Below, piece after piece: positions 8,410-18,966 of a stretch of DNA of 64,000 nt (within the stretch, counting starts at the first letter, position 1; each line of letters opens with the position of its first letter). Under the pieces are notes generated by a model. That model was not told where the DNA came from. It saw nothing but the letters and a program-made list of their open reading frames with translations, and did not search any database. This stretch comes from Tilletia caries (lineage: Eukaryota; Basidiomycota; Exobasidiomycetes; Tilletiales; Tilletiaceae). Both the position numbers and the translations under genes were made by a program. The stretch is from the NCBI GenBank assembly GCA_032718865.1, contig JALUTQ010000007.1, positions 1-64,000 on the forward strand, written 5' to 3'.

Positions 8410-8468
8410 ACTCGCCATCCTCGACTCCTCTTCAAGTCTCCCTCAAGTTGTCACTTCACTTCTTACTT

Positions 8469-8539
8469 TAACCCTAACCCTAACCCTAACCCCTAACCCT
8501 AACCCTAACCCTAACCCTAACCCTCAACCCTAACCCTAA
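8469..8539 (+). repeat. Internal telomeric tract 2
   Basis: About 12 units of CCCTAA with a few variants (one CCCCTAA, one CCCTCAA) between the 3' end of copy C and the truncated 5' end of copy D. The right border shares AAG with the element. Confidence 0.97.
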
Positions 8540-8593
8540 GCTGAGGCTCTGAAGGATCATGTTGGATCAGACATTCCCCTCGTCAGAGGTAAA

Positions 8594-10958
8594 GTGGAGG
8601 TCCTCATGACAACCTTTGCTAAAGATCTCGATAAACTTTACCTTCAAGCGGCTAACAAGTCACTTAAGGAAAAAGAATTTAAAGAATCTAAGCAACAGAA
8701 AGCCTATGAAGCTCAGCTTGCACTCCAAGAAAAAAAGGTAAATCGCTGCAACAAGCAGTTGGTGAACTGGTCAAGGAGTCGCTCGCTAAAGGCACTTCGA
8801 AAAGCAAAGCACCGGCCCAGCCATTCAAAGGCAAGGGAAAAGGTAAAGCAAAATCGAGTGTCCACAAAGGGAAGAAGCCAGACAACAAAAAAAAGCTAAA
8901 GGTTCAAAAGACCAAGGCTAAGTCTAAGGCCCCCCGGCAAAAAAAAGAACAAGTCCAAAGTCCCTAAGGGCAACTGGTCAGTACCTTCTAACTTTGATAT
9001 AGCAAAGATAAGTACTTACCCAGTGGAATTCTTTACTGCCTCCCTTTCAGAACGAACGCTGTTCCTCGCAAGACATTCCTCACTGGAATATATCGACTCA
9101 AGATCCTTCAACGATCAAGTCCATAACCTTTCGAAGACACCGGTCCCACACCCTGTACAGAGAATTATCTCTTACAATATGAAATTCATTCCCACTCCTA
9201 ACCCAAAGGAAGAACTTTGGAAGAATTCATATGGGGACTTCGTTCGAAGACTAAGATGGAAATGGGCTTACCGTAAGAATCAATACAAGAAAGAATTTAA
9301 CCCTAAATTCCATATTGTATCTAACACGGAAGCACCTAAGGGCAATGCTAAATTTGAAAAAAAGGAATTAGCAAAGGCTATGCCATCTTAGAATCTTTAA
9401 TGAGTAAGAAACTCACTCGGCCTAACCCACCGATACATGCCATAAAGACCCTGGACATCTTCTTAAGAGAAGAGTCCTTACTAATTCTACCTACAGATAA
9501 GAATATGGGTATGGCAATCGTACCGGTCGAGTGGTACTATAAAGAAGCCTTAAGACAACTGACCGACAAGGCAGTTTACAAGGAAGTGGAAGAACCAGAT
9601 TGGTTAGATGACAGAAGATGGATCAAGGAAACCATTTACAAACTTGGAGGGTCCTTGACCCTTCAGGAACGTAAGTGGCTACTTGTGAGATCCGATGTAG
9701 AATCATCCCTTCCTTACTTTAAGTTACTTCCTAAAGTACATAAGAGTCCTGTCCTAGGAAGACCTATAGTGCCTAGCTTTAATACATTCTATACGAATGC
9801 ATCAATCTGGGTTGCAGAAAAAAAACTTAAGGTCATAGTCAAGGACTACCCTTGGATCCTTAAGGACACGACTACCTTCTTACAAACCCTGCCAATGAGA
9901 TATACTTCCATTGGATCTCCAGACCCTGAAGAGGACATCTGGCTGATTTCAGGAGACGTTGAAGCAATGTACCCTAGCATCCCTACAGACTGGGGTCTAG
10001 AATGCATGGCAAATATACTTAAACGCTCCTCTCTGCCTATAGAGACCATAACTCTAGTACTAAAATTACTAGAAAAGATTCTTCGTAATAACTACTTTAC
10101 CTTTATGGGAAAGTACTACCTACAAGTTAAAGGCACAGCCATGGGCACCTCGTGTGCTCCCATGTATGCCAACTTGGTTATGGCAGAAGCCGAGTATACT
10201 GGGACATCTCAGACTAACTCGGGACAGGGACAGAACATAAAGTACTATGGCAGGTATCTTGATGACATCTTTGTGGTAGTCAGAGGCAACAAAGACTCTC
10301 CACAAAACTTCATCGATAACTTTGAAAGCGAGCATAGTAACTTTAAGTTCACCTGGAATGTTTCAAAAAAAGCTCAATGACCTTCTTAGATGTTGAAGTC
10401 GTAACTGCTAAAGTTAAAGACAACATTCAACTCCTAACAAAAAAACATATCAAAAGCCCATGAATGCATACCAGTATATACCATGGTCCTCGTATCATCC
10501 ACTACATGTTAAGAAAGCATGGATAAAAAGCTGAACTGCTACGACATGTAAGGAACTGCTCAGAATTGAACAGCTTCTTAGAGATACGGAAAAAAAAGTT
10601 CTATCTTAGACTGCGTGCACGAGGTTACCCTCACGGGTTCCTCAACAAAGTCTTCCTAACGGTCGATTATCAGAACACTCGTGCATTCACCTTAACAGGG
10701 AAGACAGAGTGTACTCCAACTGAGAAAGACAAGGTTGAAACTCTCATCTTTAAGAGTACATATAATCCCTTATGGGAAGGTACTAACATGAAGACAGTAT
10801 GGGATGCTATTCTAACGACTTGGGAAAGTCTAGAATTTCTTCCAACTAACACTAGAGTCATACATAGCCAAAGTAAACCTCCCGCTCTAGGAGACTTATT
10901 CAACCGTAAGAACAAAGAGACCATAGAAAGGTTTAAGGATAACATTGTTAACTCTTAA
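8594..10958 (+). pseudogene. Broken ORF1 remnant and RT of copy D
   Basis: Frames are split at 8594-8899, 9023-9391, 9400-10380 and 10566-10958. Here one ORF1 A-run is shorter than in C (6 A against 8 near 8729), while RT A-runs are longer (7 A near 10365-10371, where C has 5). One extra A at about 10525-10529 breaks the RT C-terminal part. The RT palm, including YLDD, is still readable in the 9400-10380 frame. Confidence 0.8.
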
Positions 10959-11047
10959 CTTAAGAAAGTACCATATGGATACTATAAACTTAGTAGGAAT
11001 GTAGTATATGAGTGCTTGAGGGTAAGTAGTTTAACAAATTCGGCGGG

Positions 11048-11119
11048 GACTATGGACCAGTGGTAGGAAGTTTGATTCCTGTATCACTCCAAGTCCCTTG
11101 TTCGAATCCGCGTATGGTC
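11048..11119 (+). other. tRNA-like module, copy D
   Basis: Identical 72-nt module to 7368-7439, followed by an 8-T tract. Confidence 0.5.
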
Positions 11120-11253
11120 GTCAATTTTTTTTCGCCGATTTTTTTCGACGATTTTTGGCATTATTTTTCCCGCAGTCCCCTTAGTGGGTCGGTCAGACGG
11201 GTATATCCTATTTAGGGAACGGCTTAGGCCTAGTAATGCCAAAAAAAATTGAC
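11120..11253 (+). other. U-tract/A-tract hairpin, copy D
   Basis: As 7440-7574, but U-tract lengths are 8, 7 and 5; both flanking stems are unchanged. Confidence 0.45.
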
Positions 11254-12024
11254 ATTTTTCAAAAAGTAGAACACCGATGGCTAGTATAAGGTTCCAGCAC
11301 CTTATACATAGAGAAGTATCGTCTCGATTAACTAGTCTAGTACAAAGACAGTTCTAAGAGCGATCACCGGTTAGTAACTAGAAAGCCATACACAATCTGA
11401 TTTGTACTTTCTGTGAATCCATTTATGACTTAGAGTTACAAATGGAGAATGAACGATGACGCCATCCTATATGGGACCATCGACATAGACAGAAAGACAA
11501 AAAGAAGAAACAAACCTCTCTGAGACCTATATCCCCACATCTCGGCTACCTGAGACTTATGACAGATCACCGACTTAGCTCCGAAGGACCCCCCAATTTG
11601 GTTGAGGTCCCCACACCCCCAAATTTGGCTGTGGTAATCGGCTATCCGTCGGTCTCCTGATTAAGACCCAGCACTGCCACGTCAGTACTCGAATGAGAAC
11701 CCCCCTGAAAAGGGAGCTAGGACCCATCGGCTGACACTGAGATGAAAGGTCATACGGATCATTCTGAGAAAAAAAAGGGTACTTCGATCCAAAGGCCGAG
11801 GGCACTTAATTTGGGGGCACCACCCCAAAGCCACAACGCCACATCGAAATTTGAGGGACTCCCCCAAATTAGTTACCCTTCTTTCTTCTGTTGGGACAAG
11901 TTCACTTAGTTTTTCTGGGGCGCGATGCGTCTTCGGAACATCGTAGAACCCCGTAGAAAGCGCACCTTGACAGGGATGCCCAACAGAAATCAGAGAAGTC
12001 CCCGTAGGGGATCCAAAAGGTATA

Positions 12025-12087
12025 AAGACGACGCCTGAAGAGTCCAGTTTGAGGACGAAACAGTAAGCGCACCTGTAGCCACGTCTT
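12025..12087 (+). ncRNA. Hammerhead ribozyme, copy D
   Basis: Identical to the copy C ribozyme; predicted cleavage after A12077. Confidence 0.8.
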
Positions 12088-12147
12088 ACTCGCCATCCTC
12101 GACTCCTCTTCAAGTCTCCCTCAAGTTGTCACTTCACTTCTTACTTT

Positions 12148-12203
12148 CACCCTAACCCTAACCCTAACCCTAACCCTAACCCTAACCCTAACCCTAACCC
12201 TAA
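12148..12203 (+). repeat. Internal telomeric tract 3
   Basis: About 9 uniform CCCTAA units. The junction with copy D is TTTC-ACCCTAA, keeping a C that copies A, C and E lack (TTTAACCC). This suggests that priming used a different register. Confidence 0.97.
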
Positions 12204-12214
12204 GTCTAGAATGC

Positions 12215-13165
12215 ATGGCAAATATACTTAAACGCTCCTCTCTGCCTATAGAGACCATAACTCTAGTACTAAAATTACTAGAAAAGATTCTTCGTAATAA
12301 CTACTTTACCTTTATGGGAAAGTACTACCTACAAGTTAAAGGCACAGCCATGGGCACCTCGTGTGCTCCCATGTATGCCAACTTGGTTATGGCAGAAGCC
12401 GAGTATACTGGGACATCTCAGACTAACTCGGGACAGGGACAGAACATAAAGTACTATGGCAGGTATCTTGATGACATCTTTGTGGTAGTCAGAGGCAACA
12501 AAGACTCTCCACAAAACTTCATCGATAACTTTGAAAGCGAGCATAGTAACTTTAAGTTCACCTGGAATGTTTCAAAAAAAGCTCAATGACCTTCTTAGAT
12601 GTTGAAGTCGTAACTGCTAAAGTTAAAGACAACATTCAACTCCTAACAAAAAAACATATCAAAAGCCCATGAATGCATACCAGTATATACCATGGTCCTC
12701 GTATCATCCACTACATGTTAAGAAAGCATGGATAAAAGCTGAACTGCTACGACATGTAAGGAACTGCTCAGAATTGAACAGCTTCTTAGAGATACGGAAA
12801 AAAAGTTCTATCTTAGACTGCGTGCACGAGGTTACCCTCACGGGTTCCTCAACAAAGTCTTCCTAACGGTCGATTATCAGAACACTCGTGCATTCACCTT
12901 AACAGGGAAGACAGAGTGTACTCCAACTGAGAAAGACAAGGTTGAAACTCTCATCTTTAAGAGTACATATAATCCCTTATGGGAAGGTACTAACATGAAG
13001 ACAGTATGGGATGCTATTCTAACGACTTGGGAAAGTCTAGAATTTCTTCCAACTAACACTAGAGTCATACATAGCCAAAGTAAACCTCCCGCTCTAGGAG
13101 ACTTATTCAACCGTAAGAACAAAGAGACCATAGAAAGGTTTAAGGATAACATTGTTAACTCTTAA
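12215..13165 (+). pseudogene. RT remnant of copy E
   Basis: The frame at 12215-12589 holds the second half of the palm (GTAMG and YLDD) and breaks at a 7-A run (12574-12580). The C-terminal part continues in other frames from 12669, with one more A-run break near 12799-12804. RT motif A is missing through 5' truncation, so the fragment cannot encode an active enzyme. Confidence 0.85.
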
Positions 13166-13254
13166 CTTAAGAAAGTACCATATGGATACTATAAACTTAG
13201 TAGGAATGTAGTATATGAGTGCTTGAGGGTAAGTAGTTTAACAAATTCGGCGGG

Positions 13255-13326
13255 GACTATGGACCAGTGGTAGGAAGTTTGATTCCTGTATCACTCCAAG
13301 TCCCTTGTTCGAATCCGCGTATGGTC
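13255..13326 (+). other. tRNA-like module, copy E
   Basis: Identical 72-nt module to 7368-7439. Confidence 0.5.
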
Positions 13327-13461
13327 GTCAATTTTTTTCGCCGATTTTTTTCGACGATTTTTTTGGCATTATTTTTCCCGCAGTCCCCTTAGTGGGTCGG
13401 TCAGACGGGTATATCCTATTTAGGGAACGGCTTAGGCCTAGTAATGCCAAAAAAAATTGAC
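13327..13461 (+). other. U-tract/A-tract hairpin, copy E
   Basis: As 7440-7574, with three T7 tracts and both flanking stems intact. Confidence 0.5.
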
Positions 13462-14231
13462 ATTTTTCAAAAAGTAGAACACCGATGGCTAGTATAAGGT
13501 TCCAGCACCTTATACATAGAGAAGTATCGTCTCGATTAACTAGTCTAGTACAAAGACAGTTCTAAGAGCGATCACCGGTTAGTAACTAGAAAGCCATACA
13601 CAATCTGATTTGTACTTTCTGTGAATCCATTTATGACTTAGAGTTACAAATGGAGAATGAACGATGACGCCATCCTATATGGGACCATCGACATAGACAG
13701 AAAGACAAAAAAGAAGAAACAAACCTCTCTGAGACCTATATCCCCACATCTCGGCTACCTGAGACTTATGACAGATCACCGACTTAGCTCCGAAGGACCC
13801 CCAATTTGGTTGAGGTCCCCACACCCCCAAATTTGGCTGTGGTAATCGGCTATCCGTCGGTCTCCTGATTAAGACCCAGCACTGCCACGTCAGTACTCGA
13901 ATGAGAACCCCCCTGAAAAGGGAGCTAGGACCCATCGGCTGACACTGAGATGAAAGGTCATACGGATCATTCTGAGAAAAAAAAGGGTACTTCGATCCAA
14001 AGGCCGAGGGCACTTAATTTGGGGCACCACCCCAAAGCCACAACGCCACATCGAAATTTGAGGGACTCCCCCAAATTAGTTACCCTTCTTTCTTCTGTTG
14101 GGACAAGTTCACTTAGTTTTTCTGGGGCGCGATGCGTCTTCGGAACATCGTAGAACCCCGTAGAAAGCGCACCTTGACAGGGATGCCCAACAGAAATCAG
14201 AGAAGTCCCCGTAGGGGATCCAAAAGGTATA

Positions 14232-14294
14232 AAGACGACGCCTGAAGAGTCCAGTTTGAGGACGAAACAGTAAGCGCACCTGTAGCCACGTCTT
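14232..14294 (+). ncRNA. Hammerhead ribozyme, copy E
   Basis: Identical to the copy C ribozyme; predicted cleavage after A14284. Confidence 0.8.
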
Positions 14295-14353
14295 ACTCGC
14301 CATCCTCGACTCCTCTTCAAGTCTCCCTCAAGTTGTCACTTCACTTCTTACTT

Positions 14354-14413
14354 TAACCCTAACCCTAACCCTAACCCTAACCCCTAACCCTAACCCCTAA
14401 CCCTAACCCCTAA
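14354..14413 (+). repeat. Innermost telomeric tract, boundary of the original chromosome end
   Basis: About 10 units, of which several are CCCCTAA instead of CCCTAA, so it is more degenerate than tracts 1 and 3. Non-repetitive chromosome sequence starts at 14414. I read it as the telomere present before the first PLE attached. Confidence 0.95.
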
Positions 14414-14754
14414 GCGGGTAAAATCGCAACACCGAGTCGCGCGGGCGGGTAGCATTCTCACAGAAAAAATTCCGGGCATTTCGGGGGGCAACCGGACGAC
14501 GATTTTGCAGCGCTCGAAGTTGTCGGGCCCTAGTCGTGTCTGCCCCAGCAGCGGGCCGGGCGGGTGGTGACTGTGAGGATTTTCAAATCGGGCGGGTACA
14601 AAAACAGTGAAAACGCCACGTTACCCGGCACTACCCGGTCCGAACCCGCCCGTTACCCGAAACTAACAACACTGCCCAAGACCTGCTTTCAGCGCGGCCG
14701 AGCAATGGACGACTCATCATCCAGGACAGCCAGACACAAGATCCACCAATCGCA
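14414..14754. other. GC-rich subtelomeric junction with repeated CGGGT/ACCCG motifs
   Basis: No gene seen. CGGGCGGGTA (near 14450 and 14590) recurs in inverted form as ACCCGCCCG and TTACCCG (near 14620-14660). These short inverted copies could be a transposon end belonging to the next gene or simple GC-rich drift. Confidence 0.4.
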
Positions 14755-17700
14755 ATGGCAAGAGGAGGTCGCCGACACGGTCTTTCTCTGAGGAAGGAAT
14801 CGGAATTGCTGGCAGATGGTGAAGTCATGTTGTCAGTGCATCCAGAGACAAAGGAATCCACTGAACTCACTCCCTCCTTGCCCTTGCCCGTGTCCGCAGA
14901 CTTTGTGCTCCAACTCGAGGGCAAGACCCGCCTGGCTCGATGTGTATCTTGCAACGTTCGTCCGATGAAAATGTCCTTGGTTTCGATTCACCGAGCGAAG
15001 GAAGCGCATTGCCGCCGCATCGCACAGCGTCGCCCCGTCCAGCATACTCCACGCCCAGCCAAAGAACAGTCTCACTCGCCCGGGCCTGTGCTGTTCGAGA
15101 ACGGAGTGGACGATGAGTTTGATGAACAGAACATACTCGCAATGCTTCCGGGAGCTCGGAAACCTGGCTACCAAGCCGCATTCGAGCAACAGATGACCCT
15201 TCACGATCGGGATGGCGCTGTGGAGCATGCTCTCGATCATGACGATATGGCCTCGGGAGCGGAGGACGACGAAATCGGAGCCTTGTGCGACGAGGTCCAT
15301 GCAGCAATGGCGGAAGCTGCGGAGCACGAAACATCGGAGGATTGGACTCCTTTTGAGTCTGCTTCTGAGGCGTACGCTGCCATCGTATTCAACAACCCTC
15401 GATTTCCGATGTCGCGACAACATGCGCAGATTGCTCTGAGATTTGCAAAAGGTTCTGGCGCAAGAAACGTTCCATCGTATACCAAGGTTCAAGCCTCTTT
15501 GGCACGGTTGCGTAGCCTATATGGTACGCAACTTCGGCGCGTACAAGGTCAAGAAGGAAACATATTTTACGTTGCACCAATCGCAACCGCAATTAGACGA
15601 GCGTTTGGAGATCCTTCGACCCGCCCTCACATGCGCTTCACTCCATCTGAGACCGGGCATTTCAAAGCCTTCTTCGACGCGTCACGTCTCGGTATCGGGT
15701 GCCCAACCACGTATCGCCAACCTGTGGTCCATACGGATGACAATACACCAATCTGGTTGGACGAGGTTGCGGCGAACGGGACACAGCTCTTTGTTCCCCG
15801 CCAATGGTATCGGGGCAAAGACGACAGACTTTACGGGCGGGGAAATAGATGCGAGCGTGCCGGTGTGGGTTTCCAGATGACGGACCATATCGTGGATCAT
15901 CCGGTTGCAACTTTGAAGGCAGTGAGAGGAATCATTCGTGAGTATGCCCTATTCCATAAACCCACCCTCTCCACGCCCTGCTATCTCACATCCTGGCTTG
16001 TGCTCTGCGTGTCGTCCAGAAAATGAAACCAGCGTCAACGAGTTGAAGATCAATTCCCAAGGCCGACCAGTGTTCCTTGCGTATCTTCTTTTCTTTCTAG
16101 ACGATCTGAGCGGGAACAAGTCGAAGAAGTGGGGAGCTCTTTCGGCCCTATCCTACCAATTCGCCAACCTGCCAGCTGAACAGCTTTGCGAAGAGCGTTC
16201 CATACTTCACTTCTCGATATCAAACGATGCTACTGCGCTGGAGATGATGGATGCGTTCGTGAAGGAGATTGAGTAAGTTCATCCCGAAACCAAACTATCC
16301 TAGAAGCGTGAAAAGCAAAGCTGAGACGTTCTTTGATGCATCGGCAGAACGCATCACACAACGGCGATCAGAGTGTGGGATTGCGAGCTGCAAAGCGAAG
16401 TGGACGTTTTGGTTCGTCCGGTGTGCCTGGTTGCAGACAATCCCATGCACGCCATTCTCAGTTCAAACATTGGGATGCTTGGGGCAAAGCCCTGTCGTGT
16501 CTGTACGTGGGGTGGAACAAAGGTGTGGAAACAGGGAGAAGACAGGATACGAATGGCTATGGAAGTGAGTAGGCTTGGTTTGCATCGCTGTACAGGTCAC
16601 AGGTTTTGCATGGAGCGATGATGACTGAGATCTCTTCGGCTCAGCCTGGAAAACAGAGAAGTTCCGAGGATGCAATCGACACCCTGTCTCAGCAACTTCA
16701 GTATGCGCGCGACGATAACACAAAGCAATACTACGACTCCAGGACAGACACTGGGTATTCCGATGGGTTCACCCACTCGGTTGCTCTGACGCTTTTGGAA
16801 GACAACGACGTACTACGCGGCAAAGACCCCGCCCATCCAGATACCCCGCGGCCTGCCCTCAGCGAAGCGGAAGTGGTGAACGCAATGAACGCGTCACATC
16901 TAGCGTATAATGGCGCCGAGTTTCATAACCCTCTTCTCAGGCTCAAGGGTCAGTTCTCACTTCTCCAGTCTCCCGCCTTTCCCAGCCGCTACGAGCGTCT
17001 CATTCTTGATATCTCTCTCTACTTCAGCCATCGGCTGGGATGTCACACAGTCGACTCCAGTGGAGGTATTGCATACTTTCCTGCTCGGTCCCGTCAAGTA
17101 TCTTCTACGAGCCACAAAGCGAAATATGACTCCTCGGCAGCTAGACCTTCTCCAGATCCAACTTGAAGCTCTCAACACCGACGGACTTCCTTGCGGCAAA
17201 ACGTTTCGAGCTGCGTATATCATCAAGCACGCAGACTCACTTGTAGGTAAGGAACTAAAGTTATGTCTTCAACTCTTTCCCCCAGCGCTCGCGGTCCTTA
17301 AAGAGCGTGATGGGTGTAGCGAGGAGCTATGGCTGGCCTGGGTTACTCTGGCACGCGTAGGCAAGGCTATATACGTATCGGAGATTGAACGAGAAAGTAT
17401 AGGAGATCATTTGGTACGTGTTAATGCAAGAGAATGGCCTCCTCTTTGTGTAGTTTGCTTACACCTTTCACCACACAGATCGAACTTGACGCGGCGCTTG
17501 TTGCGTTCTACTCGGCCTATGCACGAGTGAATCCTTTCGACCTTGTGATGAAGCCAAAGCTTCACATCATGTCGCATTTGGTCGAGGACATCGTCAAATT
17601 CGGACCACCTTCCATGTTCAACACGGAACGATTCGAAGCCAACAATACTATCATCCGAAACGTCGCCATCCTCAGCAACAGGTCAGCAATTTCACTCGAT

Positions 17701-18966
17701 ATCATGCGGAAGCTCGAAGATCAAGCAATGCTACGTTTCGTCATCGGTGGAGGTCAGATGCTCGTCGTTGAAGGTGGAGCTCAACACATTCTTCCCCAGG
17801 GTGAGCGTCTTCGAAATCTTGGTCTTCAGGCAACGTCTCGACACCTACTGCGCCAATGGGGACTGTACAAGACTCTTGCTCTGAAGGCCGGTGAGTAGGC
17901 TTGCGGCAAGATGTGTCTCCTGTGCCGTTTCCACACATGTATAGCTGATCCATCAACCGTCAATACTCAATCGTCATGATCACGTATCACCTCGCAGGAA
18001 GCACATCGCTAGAACCCGCGGCTCAAGAGGAACGTGCGACCACTATCATCGCAGGAATACAGCATGCCGCATCAGACGTGCTTTCAGAGCGAGATCTCCT
18101 CAGCACCTACAGAGCAGGCAAAACAGTCCTCTCTCTGAGCAGGGATATATGCCATGTAGGAAGCTTCGTGCTTATAGATGGAAAGCTTCAGGATGGACGA
18201 GGTAGCGCAGAGCGAACTGGAGTGAGTGATTTCCCATTTTATCCGCAGAAGTATCAGACCATATGCTTATCTTCCATACTTCATCTTACCACCTCCTGCT
18301 ATGGGATGTTTAGACTCTTACAGCGGCAAGAATTCGGTCCATCTGCGTACCCAACAATGGACTTGCCTCTACCTTCTTGATCGTCTTGCTTCTGGATGAT
18401 ACAGGATGGAATGAGGATTTGGCGGCACGGACGATGAAGGAGAGCAAAGCTCTTGCGGTAGTCAAAGCAAAGGTGAGCATCGAAGAAGATTATGGGTCTC
18501 AACAGAAAGATCGACACATATCCATTTTGACTTCTAAGTATTCAATGTTGATGACATCTTCTCTCAACATTCACAGCGCGTTGTTCAGCTTATCAATGTC
18601 CAGCACAACTGCGTGTCTGCTCGTTGTGAAATAGAAGCTTCTGGAGGGCGTGATCGTCAAAGCCGGGAGCCAGCCTTGACAACAAAGCCAGCCATCAAGC
18701 ACACCGCAACACGCAAGTACTTCGTCAATCACTTTCTGCTTCGCTCCTGCCTTCCAGATCGTCGCTACCGCCTTCCCGAGGTCGACTTCCCGGAAGCCGA
18801 CCGAGACGAAATCGCCGCGTTCGTGGCTGATAGGATCGAAGACCTGAACATCAAGAAGAAGCAAAAGAAGGAGAAGGACAAGCAGAAGGGCAAGCAGAAG
18901 CAGAAAGGGAGGCAGGACCAGGGGGTGGAGCAGGACGAGTTTCTCAGTGCTGATGATGACAATTGA
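14755..18966 (+). CDS. Transposon-type protein of a family expanded in basidiomycetes (spliced)
   Basis: At least eight exon-like blocks on one strand. The first (14755 to about 15937) has an acidic, Zn-finger-like N-terminus (CVSCN) and ends near a FVPRQWY motif. The next reads DDLSGNKSKKW; then DNPMHAILSSNIGMLG with CRVC-type cysteines (about 16349-16564); then a helical block (16606-16950), LGPVKYLLRATKRNM (about 17070), KPKLHIMSHLVEDIVKFGP with TERFEANN (17550-17650), and an NVQHNC-type motif with a Lys-rich tail (18590-18966). I know this motif series from large multi-copy basidiomycete protein families associated with DNA transposons, but I cannot name the transposase superfamily or point to a catalytic DDE set. 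Exon limits are approximate; some blocks may be damaged. Its place next to the telomeric PLE array fits a subtelomeric mobile-element zone. Confidence 0.6.

Larger units (their letters stand above)
4258..8468 (+). mobile_element. Full-length PLE (Coprina type), copy C
   Basis: The only copy with a complete 5' region: about 140 bp of leader, ORF1 (4398-5249), a linking coding segment (about 5250-5719), the RT ORF (5728-7278) and a 1.2-kb 3' non-coding region with tRNA-like module, U/A-tract hairpin and hammerhead. It abuts copy B directly on the left and telomeric tract 2 on the right. No GIY-YIG endonuclease, integrase, gag or second endonuclease is present; this is the known composition of telomere-attached EN-deficient PLEs. 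It is AT-richer than the chromosomal genes to the right. Confidence 0.92.
8540..12147 (+). mobile_element. PLE copy D, 5'-truncated in ORF1
   Basis: Starts at GCTGAGGCTCTG, equal to about position 4866 of copy C, and runs to the 3' end TTACTTTC, where ACCCTAACCC follows. It contains broken coding frames and the full 3' region. It shares CTCCGAAGGACC with copy E, against CCCCGAAAGACC in A and C, which places D and E together. Confidence 0.92.
12204..14353 (+). mobile_element. PLE copy E, 5'-truncated within RT (innermost copy)
   Basis: Starts at GTCTAGAATGC, matching about position 6324 of copy C, just after RT motif A, and runs to the 3' end. Its 3' end joins the innermost telomeric tract, so by position it was the first insertion on this chromosome end. 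Confidence 0.92.

Noticed and set aside
4258..8468. LTR retrotransposon, LINE or telomerase gene
   Set aside because: No gag, protease, RNase H, integrase or APE endonuclease; the RT motifs and the hammerheads fit PLE, not TERT or LINE.
3681..14413. CCCTAA tracts and element units as a CRISPR-like array
   Set aside because: Spacers are truncated copies of one retroelement and the repeats are eukaryotic telomere repeats.
14833..15492. Minus-strand 219-codon ORF
   Set aside because: Overlaps the recognised coding strand of the transposon-type gene; shadow.
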